Shown here: positions 45,638 to 59,600 of the stretch, piece by piece
Layout: the number at the start of each line of letters is the position of its first letter
How positions within the stretch are numbered: position 1 is the stretch's first letter
DNA from: Pararge aegeria
Lineage: Eukaryota > Arthropoda > Insecta > Lepidoptera > Nymphalidae
Direction of reading: 5' to 3'
DNA: 64,000 nt
NCBI RefSeq assembly: GCF_905163445.1
Contig: NC_053181.1
Coordinates: forward strand, 3,968,001-4,032,000
The notes under the pieces: generated by a model
Told to the model about the DNA's origin: nothing
The model's input: the letters and a program-made list of their open reading frames with translations, nothing else
Database searches by the model: none
Position numbers and translations under genes: made by a program

Positions 45638-46171
45638 TAGCTGACCCACGCAACTTCGCCTGCACAAAATCGTTTTAATATCTTTAAAAAAAAACTAGAA
45701 ACTAATTGCAGCGCTGCCTACCAGGTCCAGTTTTATTTCCAAACTGTTATTCGCAGACCGTCGTTGCCGTACGTGTTATTCTATACCCGTCGCAACTTCT
45801 AAGCGATAGGATCAATTTGGATAATTTAAAATAGTTGGATATTAATTTGAATTGAAATTTAATTTATTTTTTAATTGAAATTTAATTTATTGTAATTTTT
45901 AATTGTAGATTTTAATTGTAGATTTTAATTAATTATTGTTTTTTTTTTCTCTTTATTTATTTATTTTTAAAATCGGTCTTATATTTATTTTGTGTTTATT
46001 TTTAAAATCTGTCTTATATGTATATTTATTTTGTGTTAAATTTTGTATATGGGTCCCCGACCTGAAATAAAATGATTTTATTTTATTTTTTTTTTTTTTT
46101 AAATGAATTTGCAGGTATATAATCAAGCTTAATATTATTTTATTTCTTAAGCATTTATAATATTAGTAGGA
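45637..46171 (-). mobile_element. Helitron-like element, diverged
   Basis: Minus-strand end ...gcgtgggtcagctag (45637) and start tcctactaatattataaatg (46171). Carries a (ttaattg)-rich interior and poly(T) runs, suggesting another repeat nested inside. Confidence 0.6.
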
Positions 46172-46640
46172 TGGTACGCATGCATTCGATCGTTGTCCCA
46201 TATGCCTTGCGACTTGCTGTTATCTGTACAGAGTTATGTCCTTTATCTCCGCCAATATTTATCAGATTTCCATTAAAATTAGACAATACATGCTTGATAG
46301 TATGCACTTTTAAATAAAAAAAGAATTATTAAAATCAGTTCAATTTTAACGGATGATTAATAAAAAATTTCATCCCGTTTCCCGGAGGAAACTTATTGTT
46401 TATCGGGATGAAAAGTATCCTATATGTTGACCCGGAATACCAGCTACCACTATAACAAATTTTATTTAAATCCGTTCAGTAGTTTCCACATGATGCCCAG
46501 ACGGACAGACAGACTGACAAAAATTAAATAAAAATCTGTTTTAGACTCAGTATCGATTATAAAGCATCCCCGGTTAAAATTTTCAAAATATATTAAATGT
46601 ACAGAAATCTTCCAGTTACAGTTTTATTATAAGTATAGAT
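46172..46640 (-). mobile_element. Related transposon fragment
   Basis: acgcatgcattcgatcgttg and catatgccttgcgacttgct are the reverse of the block just left of the element at 41944. It also contains atcccgtttcccggagg and gttgacccggaataccagc. Confidence 0.5.
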
Positions 46641-47627
46641 ATAGATAGATTACCACAACTACGATACCCTGTTCTCGGTGTAGCCTGACACTTGGCTAGT
46701 GTTCAACTTCGTACTAGATAGCTGGTTGTTGGAGTTTTCGTCCACGTTACGGTTCTTTACAAATGTTAGTTTTCCTTGGAATTACAAAAAGTTGTCAAAT
46801 TTATTGGCTGCTAGTTAAGTCATAAAGGAAGGACAATAAAACAAAGAAATAAATAAACATTGATACTAGTAAGATTTTTTGCGCTTGTACCTACCATGAG
46901 TTTTATGAATAGACAAGTAGTTTGACTTTAGAAATATAGAAAAATATAAGATATATAACTTTTTGTCAATGTACTTTATCCGAAAGTTCTATCTTAAATA
47001 AGTTTATTTTAAAATTTGTAACTCAATTAGAGTTTCGGTCTTAATAACCGACTTTCACAATAGACACCTATGCCTGCCAATAATCGAATAAAAAACGATA
47101 AATATATAAAAATATATATATATATATGTGTATATATATTTCTTACTTCCTAAAGTTTTAGGAAACACCCTCACTCATTTTACTCGCACGTCCGAAGGGT
47201 TTCACGTTTATAAGCTGTTTTTTTTGGTTGTGCAATAAAGTGAATAAATAAATTGATTTAACGTGTGCTTGTTATTTTGACCTTCCTTTACGTCATAAAT
47301 AAGAAACCATTCAACTCGATTTTTTGCGTGGATTTAGTTGAAAGGACGGAGAGTAGCATAGGAAATTCTTCATTCCAGGAAACCAAACCATTCCCACGGG
47401 TTTCCCATTAATGAAATATAATTTTAATTGTTTCTCGAAAACTATTTATTAACTAAATAATAGTTATTAGCGTATTTGTAAAAATTCTAATCAATTGAAT
47501 AAAATATCTGACATATATGAATTTATAGTTATCAAAAGTTTAATTATTTACCCACTTTATAAATTTACCGTAAAACAAGTAAACTATAGAAAGTTACTAT
47601 GTATAGATCCACGGACTTATAGCTTTT

Positions 47628-47710
47628 AAGCGATAAGGCCGCCTTTTGTATTCTACTCCCAGTCTTTGTGTTTCTCTCTATTCGTCCTTTATTTTCCTAA
47701 CTCTTAAAGA
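47628..47710 (+). mobile_element. LINE 3' end fragment, 'gataaggccgcc' family
   Basis: ttttaagcgataaggccgcc and gtgtttctctctattcgtcc; nearly the reverse of 1390-1450. Confidence 0.55.
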
Positions 47711-48079
47711 GTTCAAAAAAAATTAAAAAATAGATCATATGTTTCGTATTCGTTTTTATATTATAGCAAAGAAAGAACCAAGAACTCTTTATATTTTACT
47801 GCGTAGTAAATTTTGTGCCTAACGTACCTATTTATAACGTACGTATTTTCTTTTAAATAATATAGATTATTATTTAACAGAAAATGCTGTGCAAATTATT
47901 TACACACGCAAATGTTAGGCTACGAGAGATTGAGATGGATTAAAAGTATTAGGCTTATTAGGATAAATGTGAGGGTCTAATTTTTATTTACCAAGCTTAC
48001 AAATTATTTAATATATTAATGTAAAATAATAATATATTTTTTTATAGTAATAATATCTTTATTTAATCAGAAAAACCTA

Positions 48080-48720
48080 TAGGTAATTCATTTATTTCAA
48101 TGAGGCCTAATATAAGCACTTTTGAAAAGTCAAGTCTGTCTGTGTGTAGTGACTCCACCGTCTACGACCGGTTCCGAAGGCAGATTCTACCGAGAAAAAG
48201 CCGTCAAGAAACTCACCAGTTGCTCTTTTCCAATATCAACAATTTACATTTTATATTTTAAAATTCATTTTTCTATCTTGTAAGAGGTGAAAGCGGAGCC
48301 GGATGCTTCCAAGCAACCTCGTCAATAAGAAATTCATCATTGATGAATTACAGCAATTGTGCTGTAATTAATGTGTTTTAACATATTCTTTAAACTTATG
48401 CATTGGTCCAAAATTACCTTACGAATCATATTATAAAAGCGTATACTCAATCTCACAAATGACTTTTGTACCTTTCGCAGACGATATGCAGATGGTACTA
48501 ATTTATGACTATTTCTTGTAAGTCGACCGTTTATATTTTTCTTGTGAGGCTACCTTAAGTGTACCTATTTCTTTAATTTTTTCACGGAGGGGAATCCTTC
48601 ATGTGATTTAAGTTTATATATTGACCGTGCAGCTCTTTTCTGCAATATAAATATAGTTTCAATATCAGCAGCTTTGCCCGATTATAAGATCCCATCACAC
48701 CATGAAAGTACGCAAAGTAA
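48080..48720 (-). mobile_element. Decayed LINE 3' part
   Basis: Reverse orientation of the same family: tttatttcaatgaggccta, actccaccgtctacgaccgg, ggatgcttccaagcaacct, acctttcgcagacgatatgc and gctttgcccgattataagatc. Extends further 5' than the 26442 copy. Confidence 0.7.
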
Positions 48721-48724
48721 ACCA

Positions 48725-51700
48725 GTCTTGCTGTTTCTACGTCACTAATCATTAGTGTGAAGCCCTGTCTCCTGCGGTAGTTTAAAACTGTGTTACAGGA
48801 GGCAGTGTCTTCCCTATATCTATAGTCTTAGTAACAAACGTTTGACAAATTAACAGGCAAAATTATAAAAAGGGTTTTAAAAGAAATGTAAGGGTGAGGT
48901 CTACCAAAGTGAAATCAAACACCATTACCAATTTAAAACATTTTATTATATTATAAAGTAACATCACGCGCTCTCACACAGTAAGTAATACTTATTACAA
49001 TAAGATAACTCGAATAATATACACAATGTCCATAATAATTGAATATATAATAATGTCGAAGACAATACACACCGGAGCCTTCGGCCTTTTAGGCTTGAAG
49101 GCCGACCGTTCAGCACAGCGGGCTTAGTTATAAAGCTAGCCGTACACGTTGAGACAGCGTGTTGGCCCAATGTGTTCAGTCCCAGTTAATTTGTTAATAT
49201 AAAGTTTAATTGTTGGCCGCCCGAAGAGTGTTGGTTTTCCGTGCAAACATCAAATTATCTTAAAAAATCGCATTAATCGAAGAAAGATTTCCACTCTTTC
49301 GGATGTATACTCCAACGTGGAAACAGAGTTTTTTGAGGATTTAGATAATCTTGGCCCAACACACTGGCTTAAAACAGGGTGTAACAGCTAGCTTATTACT
49401 TGCGATCTCGCAATCTACTATCTAATCGTTTCCGTGTTTCCATAAACTCTGACGTTTTAAAACAATTGAACTTATATGTCTTGATTGAAAGTTAGTTTAC
49501 ACTTTAAGAGGCGCTCTTTGAAGAATGTTGATACAGTAAGATTAGTAGTGTAAAATTTGCGTATATTAAACGAGTAATTTGATACTCGAAAACGACTTCA
49601 CAATTGCGATCTCACACTAAGCGTGTATTGTCTATTCTATTACATATCAGTAGGACAACAGCCGAAAATGGCACAAAACACTTTCAGAATAATGTTTACA
49701 ATTAGTAGTAACTCTCAAGACATTAAAAATAATAAAAAATTATAGGCCGGAAGCAACTGCCTGTAATACACGGGATTGTTTTATCGATCATTAACTGGTT
49801 TGCAATAGGCCATACCTCACAGAAAACTCATCGAATGGTGTATCTCTAAGAGCTACACAGGGTTCATTGATCCTTTTGATATTTAAGATTTGTTGCAATC
49901 TCCGTTTCTGTCTTTTATATGGTAAATGATTAATCATATTGACATACACTATTGATCCGTCGCGCGACGTGTTGGTCAGTCTGAAACCACCGATCGTGCA
50001 GTGTATGGGAACCTTTATACATAAACAACAAATTTTAAGTGCCTGTATTTATGACAAACTATCTGTGACTCATTTAAGTAAATAAACATTTTTCAAATAA
50101 CATAATAGATATAACAACAAATACGATCTGAAAAAATAATTATCATATGAATAGACAGTAAAAAAGTAATTATGTTATTCAAATATGATTAACGTCAGTG
50201 CTAGTCAGTGGAACGAAACAAAAAAAGCAATTTGCGCCCGACCTTATAATGTTTTTACGTTATGGGTGCCATTCACACAGTACGAAGGATATTTTTTTTT
50301 ATGCAATAATAAATCAAACAAGTATAATTTCCACTTAAAATATTAATAATTATTAGTTTTTATTTCAAGTAAAACTCAATAATTTTTTAGAGAGTCGATA
50401 TGCAATCATATAAATTCGATATAAAGAGGCACTTTGTTATTCATTTTCCTTTATACAATATCAACAAAAAATATTTTACTCATTAATGTTAGTCGTTAAA
50501 TTAGGTAAGTAGTAACACGGTTAAAACCGCCTTCTAAAAGTTTTATTTCTTCAATAAAATAGGCTTAGATGTATGAACTGTATTCCAATTTTCGTAAATG
50601 ACCATCGTAAAATCTTGCAAACCCGTTATTAAAAAAAGACTATGATATTTCAGTTATTTCAAACGGGTGAGTGTTAATGAATTGTTACAAAATCAGATTT
50701 GATAGGTTACCGAGATATAACTTGATCAAGTCATCTCTTGTTAATCTGTTTGGTATGTTACTGTGGGACGCAAATGTAAAGTTGCTAAAAACTTATAGGT
50801 AGGTTTGTACACGAGGCGTGGCGAAATATAATTTTAATAACTTAATGGTCTCTTTTTATAAAGCAAATATAAAACCAATGTTATTTCATAGTTTATAAAT
50901 TAAATATCGCCACCCCGCAACAACTAAATTGACCACGCAATGAATATTTTAGGCTAGTGGCACACTTTACGTGTACTTCTGAAGCAACAGTTGCGCAACT
51001 TAAATTGCTAGTAACCAGAGAGTTTTGCGACCATAGATTTAGTATTTAACTAAATTAGATGACATAGTATTGAACTACCAATTAGGTTTTTTCTTTATAG
51101 ATTTTATTGTAGCCTATCGTAAGCGTGACGTACGTACGTAATCATAACTAAATAAATATGTATGATATAGTACAGTACTAGCAATTTCGTGTGTAATGCA
51201 ATGTAATGTGCAATGTATTTTAATTAAGGTATACTATTTCAACTTTTCAAGTCAGCCTTAGTAACCCACCCGCCCCAGGCCCACTCCTGTGGTAGTGAAT
51301 ATTGTCAAATGTAATTAATAAAAATGTTGTATGCTATTTACTAGTGTATCGCTATTGTGCATTATGTCAATGTTTGTGATAGTTTAAATATTTAAATCTA
51401 TGATAACAACACAAATCTCCCAGTAATGGTATGAGATTGGCATAAATCATTCTACTTATATGTTAGGCATTTGTGTAAACTACAATACATCTTTTTATGT
51501 TAAATAATATAAACTTTTGCAAGAAAACAAAAATATGTTTGATAATGAATACCAACGGTATTTTGTCATTTCACTTAAAGATTAATATTTCCAGTACTAA
51601 TAATAATAATAATAAAATTTTCATTACACGCTATAAGGCAACATGGCTTGGTCATTTTTGGCAAGTATATTATGAAGTATTATTTTATCTGTCAATAAAG

Positions 51701-51960
51701 TGTTATTAGTTATTATCATTGACTTTTGAGCCCAACAGAGCGAAGTACTCAAACTCGACATGACGCTCGAGTACTCTTAAACCGAGTATTAAACACTTCT
51801 TTTCTTTTTATTTTATGCATCAGTCAAACATATTAAGTATAATCCGATAACATAAAAAATCAACACAACTTATACGCAACCTTTTACTGTTGTAAAGGAC
51901 AACACAATCCGTGTATACACACGCCCTATATACATCGACTCTTATTTAGGGCGCGTTCCC
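48725..51960. other. Intergenic, largely unique AT-rich DNA
   Basis: About 3.2 kb with no SINE, LINE or Helitron of the families above; the longest repeat-poor stretch here. The block 49060-49400 is more GC-rich (tgttggcccaatgtg, cttggcccaacacactgg) and may be an old element. No exon with both splice sites was recognised. Confidence 0.4.
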
Positions 51961-51973
51961 ACGTCGCAGTTTA

Positions 51974-52291
51974 GTTTGCGGCTGATTGTTTTTTTGGAGT
52001 TGGTTTTGCTTTTAACTAAAATGGTCGCTGCAACGTCTGTCGGGAAGGAGTAAGTGTGGAAGCTCTGCGAAAGGTTGAGCAAGAAATCGGGGAGAATGTC
52101 ATCGGGTACGTAATCACGGTTTTAAGATACTTTGGGGCTAGGTGGATAACAACTATGACTGCAAGTCCGTGCCTAAACCTAACCATGGGTGTAAACACCG
52201 AATACGGAAAGTTGCAAATAAGGGTGAATGTTATAACAACGTACTCGGGACGTCTCTTGAGTAGATCGAGGCAATTTAATCAGCCGCAAAC
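51974..52291. mobile_element. MITE candidate with 14-bp terminal inverted repeats
   Basis: gtttgcggctgatt (51974-51987) and aatcagccgcaaac (52278-52291). The GC content inside exceeds the flanks. Overlapping frames 52016-52198 and 52056-52319 have no recognisable protein. Confidence 0.45.
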
Positions 52292-52721
52292 CTATTGCAC
52301 GCCTTTACCACTTTCTTAACTTAAAGCACTAAATATTGGCTGAAATATAAAGGCTAGCGCACACAGGGAAAGGAATTTCGCAGCGCTGCTCCTAAAAAAT
52401 CTAGATAGGTTCTAGCACTTTACACATAGAAGTTGGTGAAGTTTTTCTCTATTAATAGTTACGGTTTGTCTCGGTGTGCGTTAACCTTTTCAATGCCTAA
52501 CTTTTAAATGTAGTGAAAACGAATTATGTCAAAAAAAAAAGTTTTAAATTAATGCAATATTTAAATACAAAATTTTAACACTTTCAACTAAATATATATA
52601 GTAAATTCAATTGGATTCTAAAGGATTTTACTATTTAAACCAAATAATCTAAAATCTCTAAATCTACAGAAAGCTTGATATAATTGGTTTTCACAGTATA
52701 TTAGCGATATATACAAATACC

Positions 52722-52742
52722 GATGTGTGTGTGTGTGTGTGT
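52722..52742. repeat. (TG)n microsatellite
   Basis: About ten TG units in intergenic DNA left of Rab32. Confidence 0.85.
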
Positions 52743-52807
52743 TTTCGTTCGATATTTTTTCGTTGATAGAGATACAATAAAACTCTACGTTAATAATAAC
52801 TCTGATG

Positions 52808-52990
52808 TCATTTAACACGAGGCAGGTTTACATATCGACGAACCTAGGTACTAAAAGTCACAAACTGGGAGTTAATTGGCTTTCGACGACAGATAAAATA
52901 AAACTCTTAAATAATCATAATAATGATCTCTTTTAACTCAAGGCAGGTTTACATATCGACGAATCTACTAAATGTCACAAACTTTTCCCT
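52808..52990. repeat. Direct repeat pair
   Basis: aggcaggtttacatatcgac plus gaa, then cta and agtcacaaact occur at about 52820 and 52942 (122 bp apart). Confidence 0.75.
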
Positions 52991-53140
52991 AATCGTCTTT
53001 CCACGTCTATTTTTATATTTATCTAATGTAAAAGTTTCATCAATCAATGTTTAAATTAGAACAAAATGAAAATAAACTTCATTAAGTGTTTATTTTTAAA
53101 CAAATGATAAGGTTTTAAACTAAGATTTTCGTGGTTAATC

Positions 53141-53294
53141 AACATTTCTTAAATATAGTTCAACGGGTATTTTGGATTTGTCGATATTTCGACTGTCGCT
53201 CGTTTGACCACGATCCATGCAACTGCGTCGAAATATAGACAAATCCAAAATATTATCGTGGTATGTACCCGTTGAACTACATTTAAGAAATGTT
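53141..53294. repeat. Imperfect inverted repeat 3' of Rab32
   Basis: aacatttcttaaatatagtt and caacgggtattttggattt on the left pair with tccaaaat...cccgttgaact and acatttaagaaatgtt on the right. The right arm has an 18-bp insertion. A small fold-back element or old MITE. Confidence 0.7.
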
Positions 53295-53354
53295 AAGGTA
53301 TAAAAATGGCCAAGATGTAAAGGCATACTATATATATTTTCCATTTTTGCACAT

Positions 53355-53376
53355 TTTATTTATTTATCATTTTATT
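53355..53376 (-). promoter_or_regulatory. Candidate polyadenylation signals of Rab32
   Basis: Two AATAAA hexamers on the minus strand (plus-strand tttatt at 53355-53360 and 53371-53376) lie about 200 nt after the Rab32 stop. This gives a plausible short 3' UTR, although AATAAA is frequent in such AT-rich DNA. Confidence 0.35.
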
Positions 53377-53571
53377 TATCATTGTGGTAATAATTTGTTA
53401 TAAGTAGTACAAGCGATTAGTAGATATTTTTCTTAATGTTATGGGCTTGATTCGTCGTTAAATCAACATGTGTATTATAAGCCTCGTTAATTCAGAGAAC
53501 ATAGCAAACATAACGTCGCTATGTAAACCCACGATTTCAGTATAATCAAACTCTATGCATGCACCAGTTGG

Positions 53572-53697
53572 TCAGCAAGCGCAGAACTTGCCTGCATTTG
53601 CTTCTCGATTGTTCTCACCATTAGCTATCTTGTGGTCGAGCGCAAACTTCTCGCCGTCTTTGTCGTTGCTTTGTAGTAATTTGTCGTTTAGAAGAAT
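53572..53697 (-). CDS. Rab32: Rab32 last exon: hypervariable tail and prenylation motif
   Basis: 126 bp including the stop TGA (minus strand 53574-53572), acceptor ttatttatttcag. Reads ILLNDKLLQSNDKDGEKFAL, a polar tail, and ends AGKFCAC. The terminal Cys-x-Cys is a Rab geranylgeranylation motif and confirms a true C-terminus. Frame continues directly from SLVNK of the previous exon. Confidence 0.94.
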   Translation of the reverse strand: MLLNDKLLQSNDKDGEKFALDHKIANGENNREANAGKFCAC

Positions 53698-56600
53698 CTG
53701 AAATAAATAAAGTCACATGTACAAGACAATTCTCAGATGACTGTAAATGTGGGACTAATCTAATTAAACACAAAAACACAATAAATGCTATATTTCCGTC
53801 CATTATCCGAGGGAAATTGTTTTTATTTTATTGCTCAACTAAAAACAAAAGCTTTTGTTAAAAGTATGAGTGCATATATACATAAAATAGATTTTTTCCA
53901 TCTAATCAGAAGGTAATCTGGTATGTCTATACTAATTCCGTTGTACACAGATCGAATTAGATTACCAATTCTAGAAATAGTTTTAATGCTACCGATGCTG
54001 TGATAAACTTAGAATTAAGAGCATACAGAATCCTTATTCAGCCATTATTTCATGAAGTGCATTGTGTCCAAAAACAGAGAAGACCCCCCGAACACGTCTC
54101 CCTTTTCACACAAACTTTTCCTGTTCTTCTCATTTTATGTTAAACGTTTAGAACAGAGGTAAAATAATTACTTTCGACTGCTAAATTAATGAAGTGACTA
54201 AATCCTTGTTCGAGAAACACGAGCTGTGTGTTGAAACTTCAATATACATTAATAAATAATTTATATACAACGACAACGCACACATCGCCATCTAGCCCCA
54301 AAGTAAGCGTAGCTTGTGTTACTCGGATGAGATGTTTGATGAATATTTTTAATAATATAAATAATTACTTATGATATACATATAAACACCCAGACACTGG
54401 AAAACATTCATGCTCATCACACAAACATTTTCCAGTTATGGGGATCGAACCCACGGCCTTGGACTCAGAAAGCAGGAACTGAAAACTGCGCCAATCGGCC
54501 GTGCGATATTAGTCCGAATATTAGTCGTGTACACGGATTCTGTATGTTCTTCTTCTGTAGTGTCAAAAATCAAATCAAAATCTTTTTTTGCCATATATTT
54601 AATTGTTTTCTTTGTGTAAAAGGAAAGCACCACTTTTAAAGTTGGCAATTCAGCTTAGTTGATAGATTTTGGTACAACTGAATTTTCACCATTGCTTTTC
54701 CACAGTAAATATTGTGTACATTGGTCAATAAGCTTAATAAATCCGTTACAACCAGAAAATAATGAAATAACCTTCCTTTACCCTCTAACGAATCAACCAA
54801 TGTACTTGATTTTTGGCATAGAGTTAGTTCAAATAAAGGAGAGTAACAAACGCTACTTTTTATCGCAGTATAACAAATGGTTCCCAAGAGATTTGTTATA
54901 AACGCGGATGTCACAGCGATATATTTATTCTTTAAGCTCGACATTCAACGCTCGTTTTGTCAGAGAAATTCAAGGGCCTAATCGCTTGAATTTATCATCC
55001 ATATATATTATGTTAATTTATTAATAGCAATCATTTGATTATCGCACAGTTTATGTATTACACAAAAGGTTGATATATGGCGTCTAATATTTAAATTAGT
55101 TTTTTTTTTTTAACAACAAATTGCCTACGTTCCGTTTAAGATGAATTGCTTTATTATCTGTGTGATTTATTCAACACAGTATGCTCATACTGGTGCATTT
55201 TGACTGAATCGGAGACAAGCAGAAAAATACTTTGAATTACAAATTATTGGAGATGCCTATTTCTATTTTTTATGAAGACTATCAAATGAAGTTTTTTTTT
55301 ACCCAGAAGAGCTTTTTGTGGGCATCTTAGACCAGCGTGCGTCACTACATAAGAAAATAAAAAATGTTTTAATTGTGTCACTTTTGGGTGCTCCTTTTTA
55401 TTTCAATAACTTTGTATTGTATTGAACATTAAAGGCAATCTTAAATACTTATAAATTATACTGAAATTTTATTAAAACACGTTCATAAATAAATAAAAAT
55501 AAAATTTTTATTAAATACTCTTTATTAAATACTCTTTATTAAATACTCTTTATTATCACACAAAAAAAAATACAGAAGAAGATTAAAAAAAAACACAGAA
55601 GCAGTATATTTTCTGCGAGTAGTCAAGTAATAATCGGAATGCGCGATTTTGTTCACCTTCTAAGAGCTGTTTTAGTTTACGCTGCTAGTTTCGTATCTAA
55701 CTAGAGTTTAATTACCACTTACTTATGTTACTTTCATTTCTGTTTCTTTTGAGCATAAATGACTTTAAACCTTATCTACCTATCTTCAACATGTAATAGC
55801 AATAGATACATATATGATAAATTTTGAACACTCAAACAACTACGATATACAAACGTGCAATAAGCGCACTCCGGCATAGCGTGCTTCGCGAAACTTTAGA
55901 GATTTGAGCTTCAAAAGCTAAAAGTGTAAAATTTTACCTTCTATTTGATTGCATAAAATGGAAATATCGAAACTTTTCCGTTCAATGTAAACCTTACTTT
56001 ACAACATTTTAGGGTTGTCACTTCTAAATCTATACTAATATCGTAAAGCTGAAGATTTGTTTGGTTGAACGCGCTAATCTCAGGAACTAATTTTCGTGTT
56101 AGATAGTTAATTTATCGAGGAAGGCTATAGATGTCACGATATATACCATTCCGCAACGAACAATAAGCGCGGATCATAAATAAAATGTTGCAAAAAAAAA
56201 GGAAAAAAATATACCCGGCTAAGCTGCTTGTGAGCTTTGTGAGATGAATGTAGATATCACCTTACATTATTGTACAGAATTAGATATGAAATAAAAGCCT
56301 CTGACAGGTCTATGTCATGTTGAATAAAAAAAGTCTCCTTCAACAAAATGGTATAGTATTCGAACGATGTCGTTTAAACATTTAGAAGGCAATAAATAAT
56401 TTTATCTGTCGCACTTAACGCATTTCTATGTAACTTAAGATAACTTTTTATCATCATCTTAATATTTTCAACAAGCATCTAAATTATTTCAAGGTTGAAT
56501 CTATTTTATCTTAAAATAGATTTTTCACTCTCGTAAACAATTCGCCCCGTTCAAAGTAGGGCTATGCACTTTTGAAATTACGTCTGTCTGTTCGTAGTGA

Positions 56601-59600
56601 TTCTACCACCGTGCACAATTTTGCAAGGCAAATTCTACCGAATGAAGCCGGCAAGAATCTTAGCAGTTGCCCTTTTACGAAATAAACATTTTCTAGTTTT
56701 ACGTTCGTCAGTCCTTCTCGTGTGACATAAAAACTTTCGAAATTAATCAATTGTACGGTAAACCAAATGCTAAAAATGTATTTCAAAATTTAATTTTCAT
56801 CATCGGCCCACTACGGGGCACGGGTTGAGAAGGGATAAAGGCCTCAGTCCACCACGCAGGCTCTGTGCGGATTGGTGGACTCCACATACATTTGAGTATT
56901 CCTCTCATTTATGCCTGAGAGTTCTACATAATGTATGTAGAACTCTCAGGCATAAATGAGAGGCTTACTGAATGAACTTAGAAAATTTTAGAGGCGCGTG
57001 CTGGAATTTAATTTCGGCCCCCCGAACGTGAAGTCGAGCTCCTACCCACTGCGCTATCATCGCTTTTAATTTTTTTTTAATTTGTATGTCTTAGTGATGT
57101 TTAGTATTTATGCAAAGCGAGGCTATGTTATTCTCTTCAAACTGCCCAGGATCTTATTTATTTATTTATTTATACACTTTATTTGTACACCATAAATAGG
57201 AAAAAAAAACAATGGACACAACAAAAATAAACTTAAAAAGTAAGATACAAAGGGCGGCCTTATCGATTAGTAGCGATCTCTTCCAAACAACCTCCCAAGG
57301 ATCCTCTCAGTTTGTCTCGCATCGCGATACTATTCCTTATATAATCACAGTTTAAGTTTTGCCAGCCGATTGGCGCAGTGGGCAGCAACCCTGCTTTCTG
57401 TTCCCAAGGCCGTGGGTTCGATTCTCAGAACTGGAAAATGTTTTTCAGTGTCTGAGTATTCATGTGTATTATTCATAAAAATATTTATCAGCTATTCTAG
57501 TACCCATAACACAAGCTGCGCTTACTTTGGGGCTAGATGGCGATATGTGTATTGTAGTATATTTATTATATTACAAGCTTCTCTTCGGAATTGGGTCTAA
57601 TGCTTCGCTCGTTAACAATTTTTAATCCTACAACGGTAACTATTTGAGGGGTCGGTATAGAAAATACATGTCTGACATGCATACCAAATATAAAAGCGGT
57701 CTGCGCGCGGTTTAGCTCGAAGGAATCGGAATAAAATTAGCCTGTGTTCTTTCCATGTTACATGCATACCAAATTTCATCCAAATCCGTTCAGCCGTTTT
57801 TGCATGATTCAGTAATAAACATCCACATTTTCACATTTATAATATTAATAGAATTATATTGTAAAGCGGGCGTTATCGTTATGAATTAACAAATTAATAC
57901 ACCTTTTGCACCGCAGATAGAATTTACAAAAGTAGTATGAACAATATAAATACAATAGAGGAAGATAGGCAGAGGGCACAATTTGGAGGCCTTATCGCTA
58001 CATAGCCATCTCTTCCTGGCAACCAATGATTATCGCTTATAGCTAGTTGGAAGCATCTACAATAGGTCTTCTGGAAATATACAATATTTGTATTTGTATT
58101 GAAACGCCTAGTGAGATCGTGCCTTAAATTATTTCCCACATAATGACACTTAAGCTCGATTGACTATAAAATAAACTTAATACACAAAGGAGCTATTGTG
58201 CTCCTAATAAAAAGTAATCGACCGAATCCAGGTTTAACGTCGGTGTTACGAAATACCAACATTGAGAACTAAATCGCTTAGCGGCACGTATTTGTCGGTA
58301 GGGTGGTAACTTGCCACGTCACCAGACCAGTAAAGAGCAAAATTCAGAAATTATATATTCCCAAATGACCTGTGACGGGAACCGAACGTTCCGGGCTCAT
58401 TTACTAAATTGTTCTTAAATTCACAGCGCTCACCTTTGCGTCGTGATCGAGGTCTTGCCGAGTTTTGAGTTTTAAGTTATACTAGCGAACCCGCGCGACT
58501 TCGCCCGCAAATGTGCCAACTAAAAAAATATTCTTATGTTGTCGCGGACTGTTTTATAGAACTTTAAAGAAACAACAATTCCGACATACTTACTACACAC
58601 TTCCGTCGTTTGGCGTAACGTTTACCGTTCACGCATCGTACGCATCAGAATCTCTCAAAAAGGATATTTTTTGCAGTTTTTGCCCGATATTCCAATATAA
58701 ATGAATCCTAGCTAGATCGATTTATCGCCCCCGAAACCCCCTGTATACTAAATTTCATGAAAATCGTTGGAGCCATTTAATTATATATATACAAGAATTG
58801 CTCGTTTAAAGATATAAGATAAGATTTTGGAATTCCATCTCTTAGAAGGCTACTTTAAAATTTATATTATACTCAGTAAAACTTTTTATAGTGATAAGAA
58901 TGAATAAAATGTTTCCCTAAATGGTTTTAAAGTTTCATTGACAAAATTAAAAACTCCGTCCAAAGGGTCTTTTGATTTATACCTAAACATTTGTTTTCGA
59001 AAGTATTTTTTAAAGGAAGGTCATTTTTTACGAGTCAAATATGTAAATGTAACATAACAAATGTTGTTTATTTGCTCAGACCAGTGATGATGTTATTAGA
59101 AACGTCTAGAATCATTCTCAATGAGAATCCTCTAAACTGTACCTAGAGTAATTAAATTTCATCATTTTCATCATTCATCATCATCATCATTTCAAACGAT
59201 CGACGTCCACTGCTGGACAAAGGTTGAAAGGATTTCCACAGTCCCGCGATTACTGCGACAAGACTTCACTGCGTATTGCCAGTGACCCCAACGTGTAATT
59301 TTCATAGGTCCGTGCTACAAGACCGCACATTGCCACTTTAGCTTATCTCTTACTATATCGGTAAGACACGACGCGACGGCTCAACACGCAAAAACAGTTA
59401 TTCTATAATATTTTATATTCATGGGGAAGACTATTGTCAATTAGTTAGGATTTTTATGTGTATCACAAAAATGCATGTTTTAAAATAAGATCCCTATAAA
59501 ATTTGAATATCCTTCGTTTTTTCTAACGACAAAGGTTGTTTGGAAGAGATCGCTTTAGCGATGAGACCACATTTGCAAGCCCCGTTTTCTATTCTAAGTT

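Noticed and set aside
54636..54944. Overlapping frames on both strands (102 and 80 codons)
   Set aside because: Overlap a decayed MITE-like repeat; no domain, no splice context.
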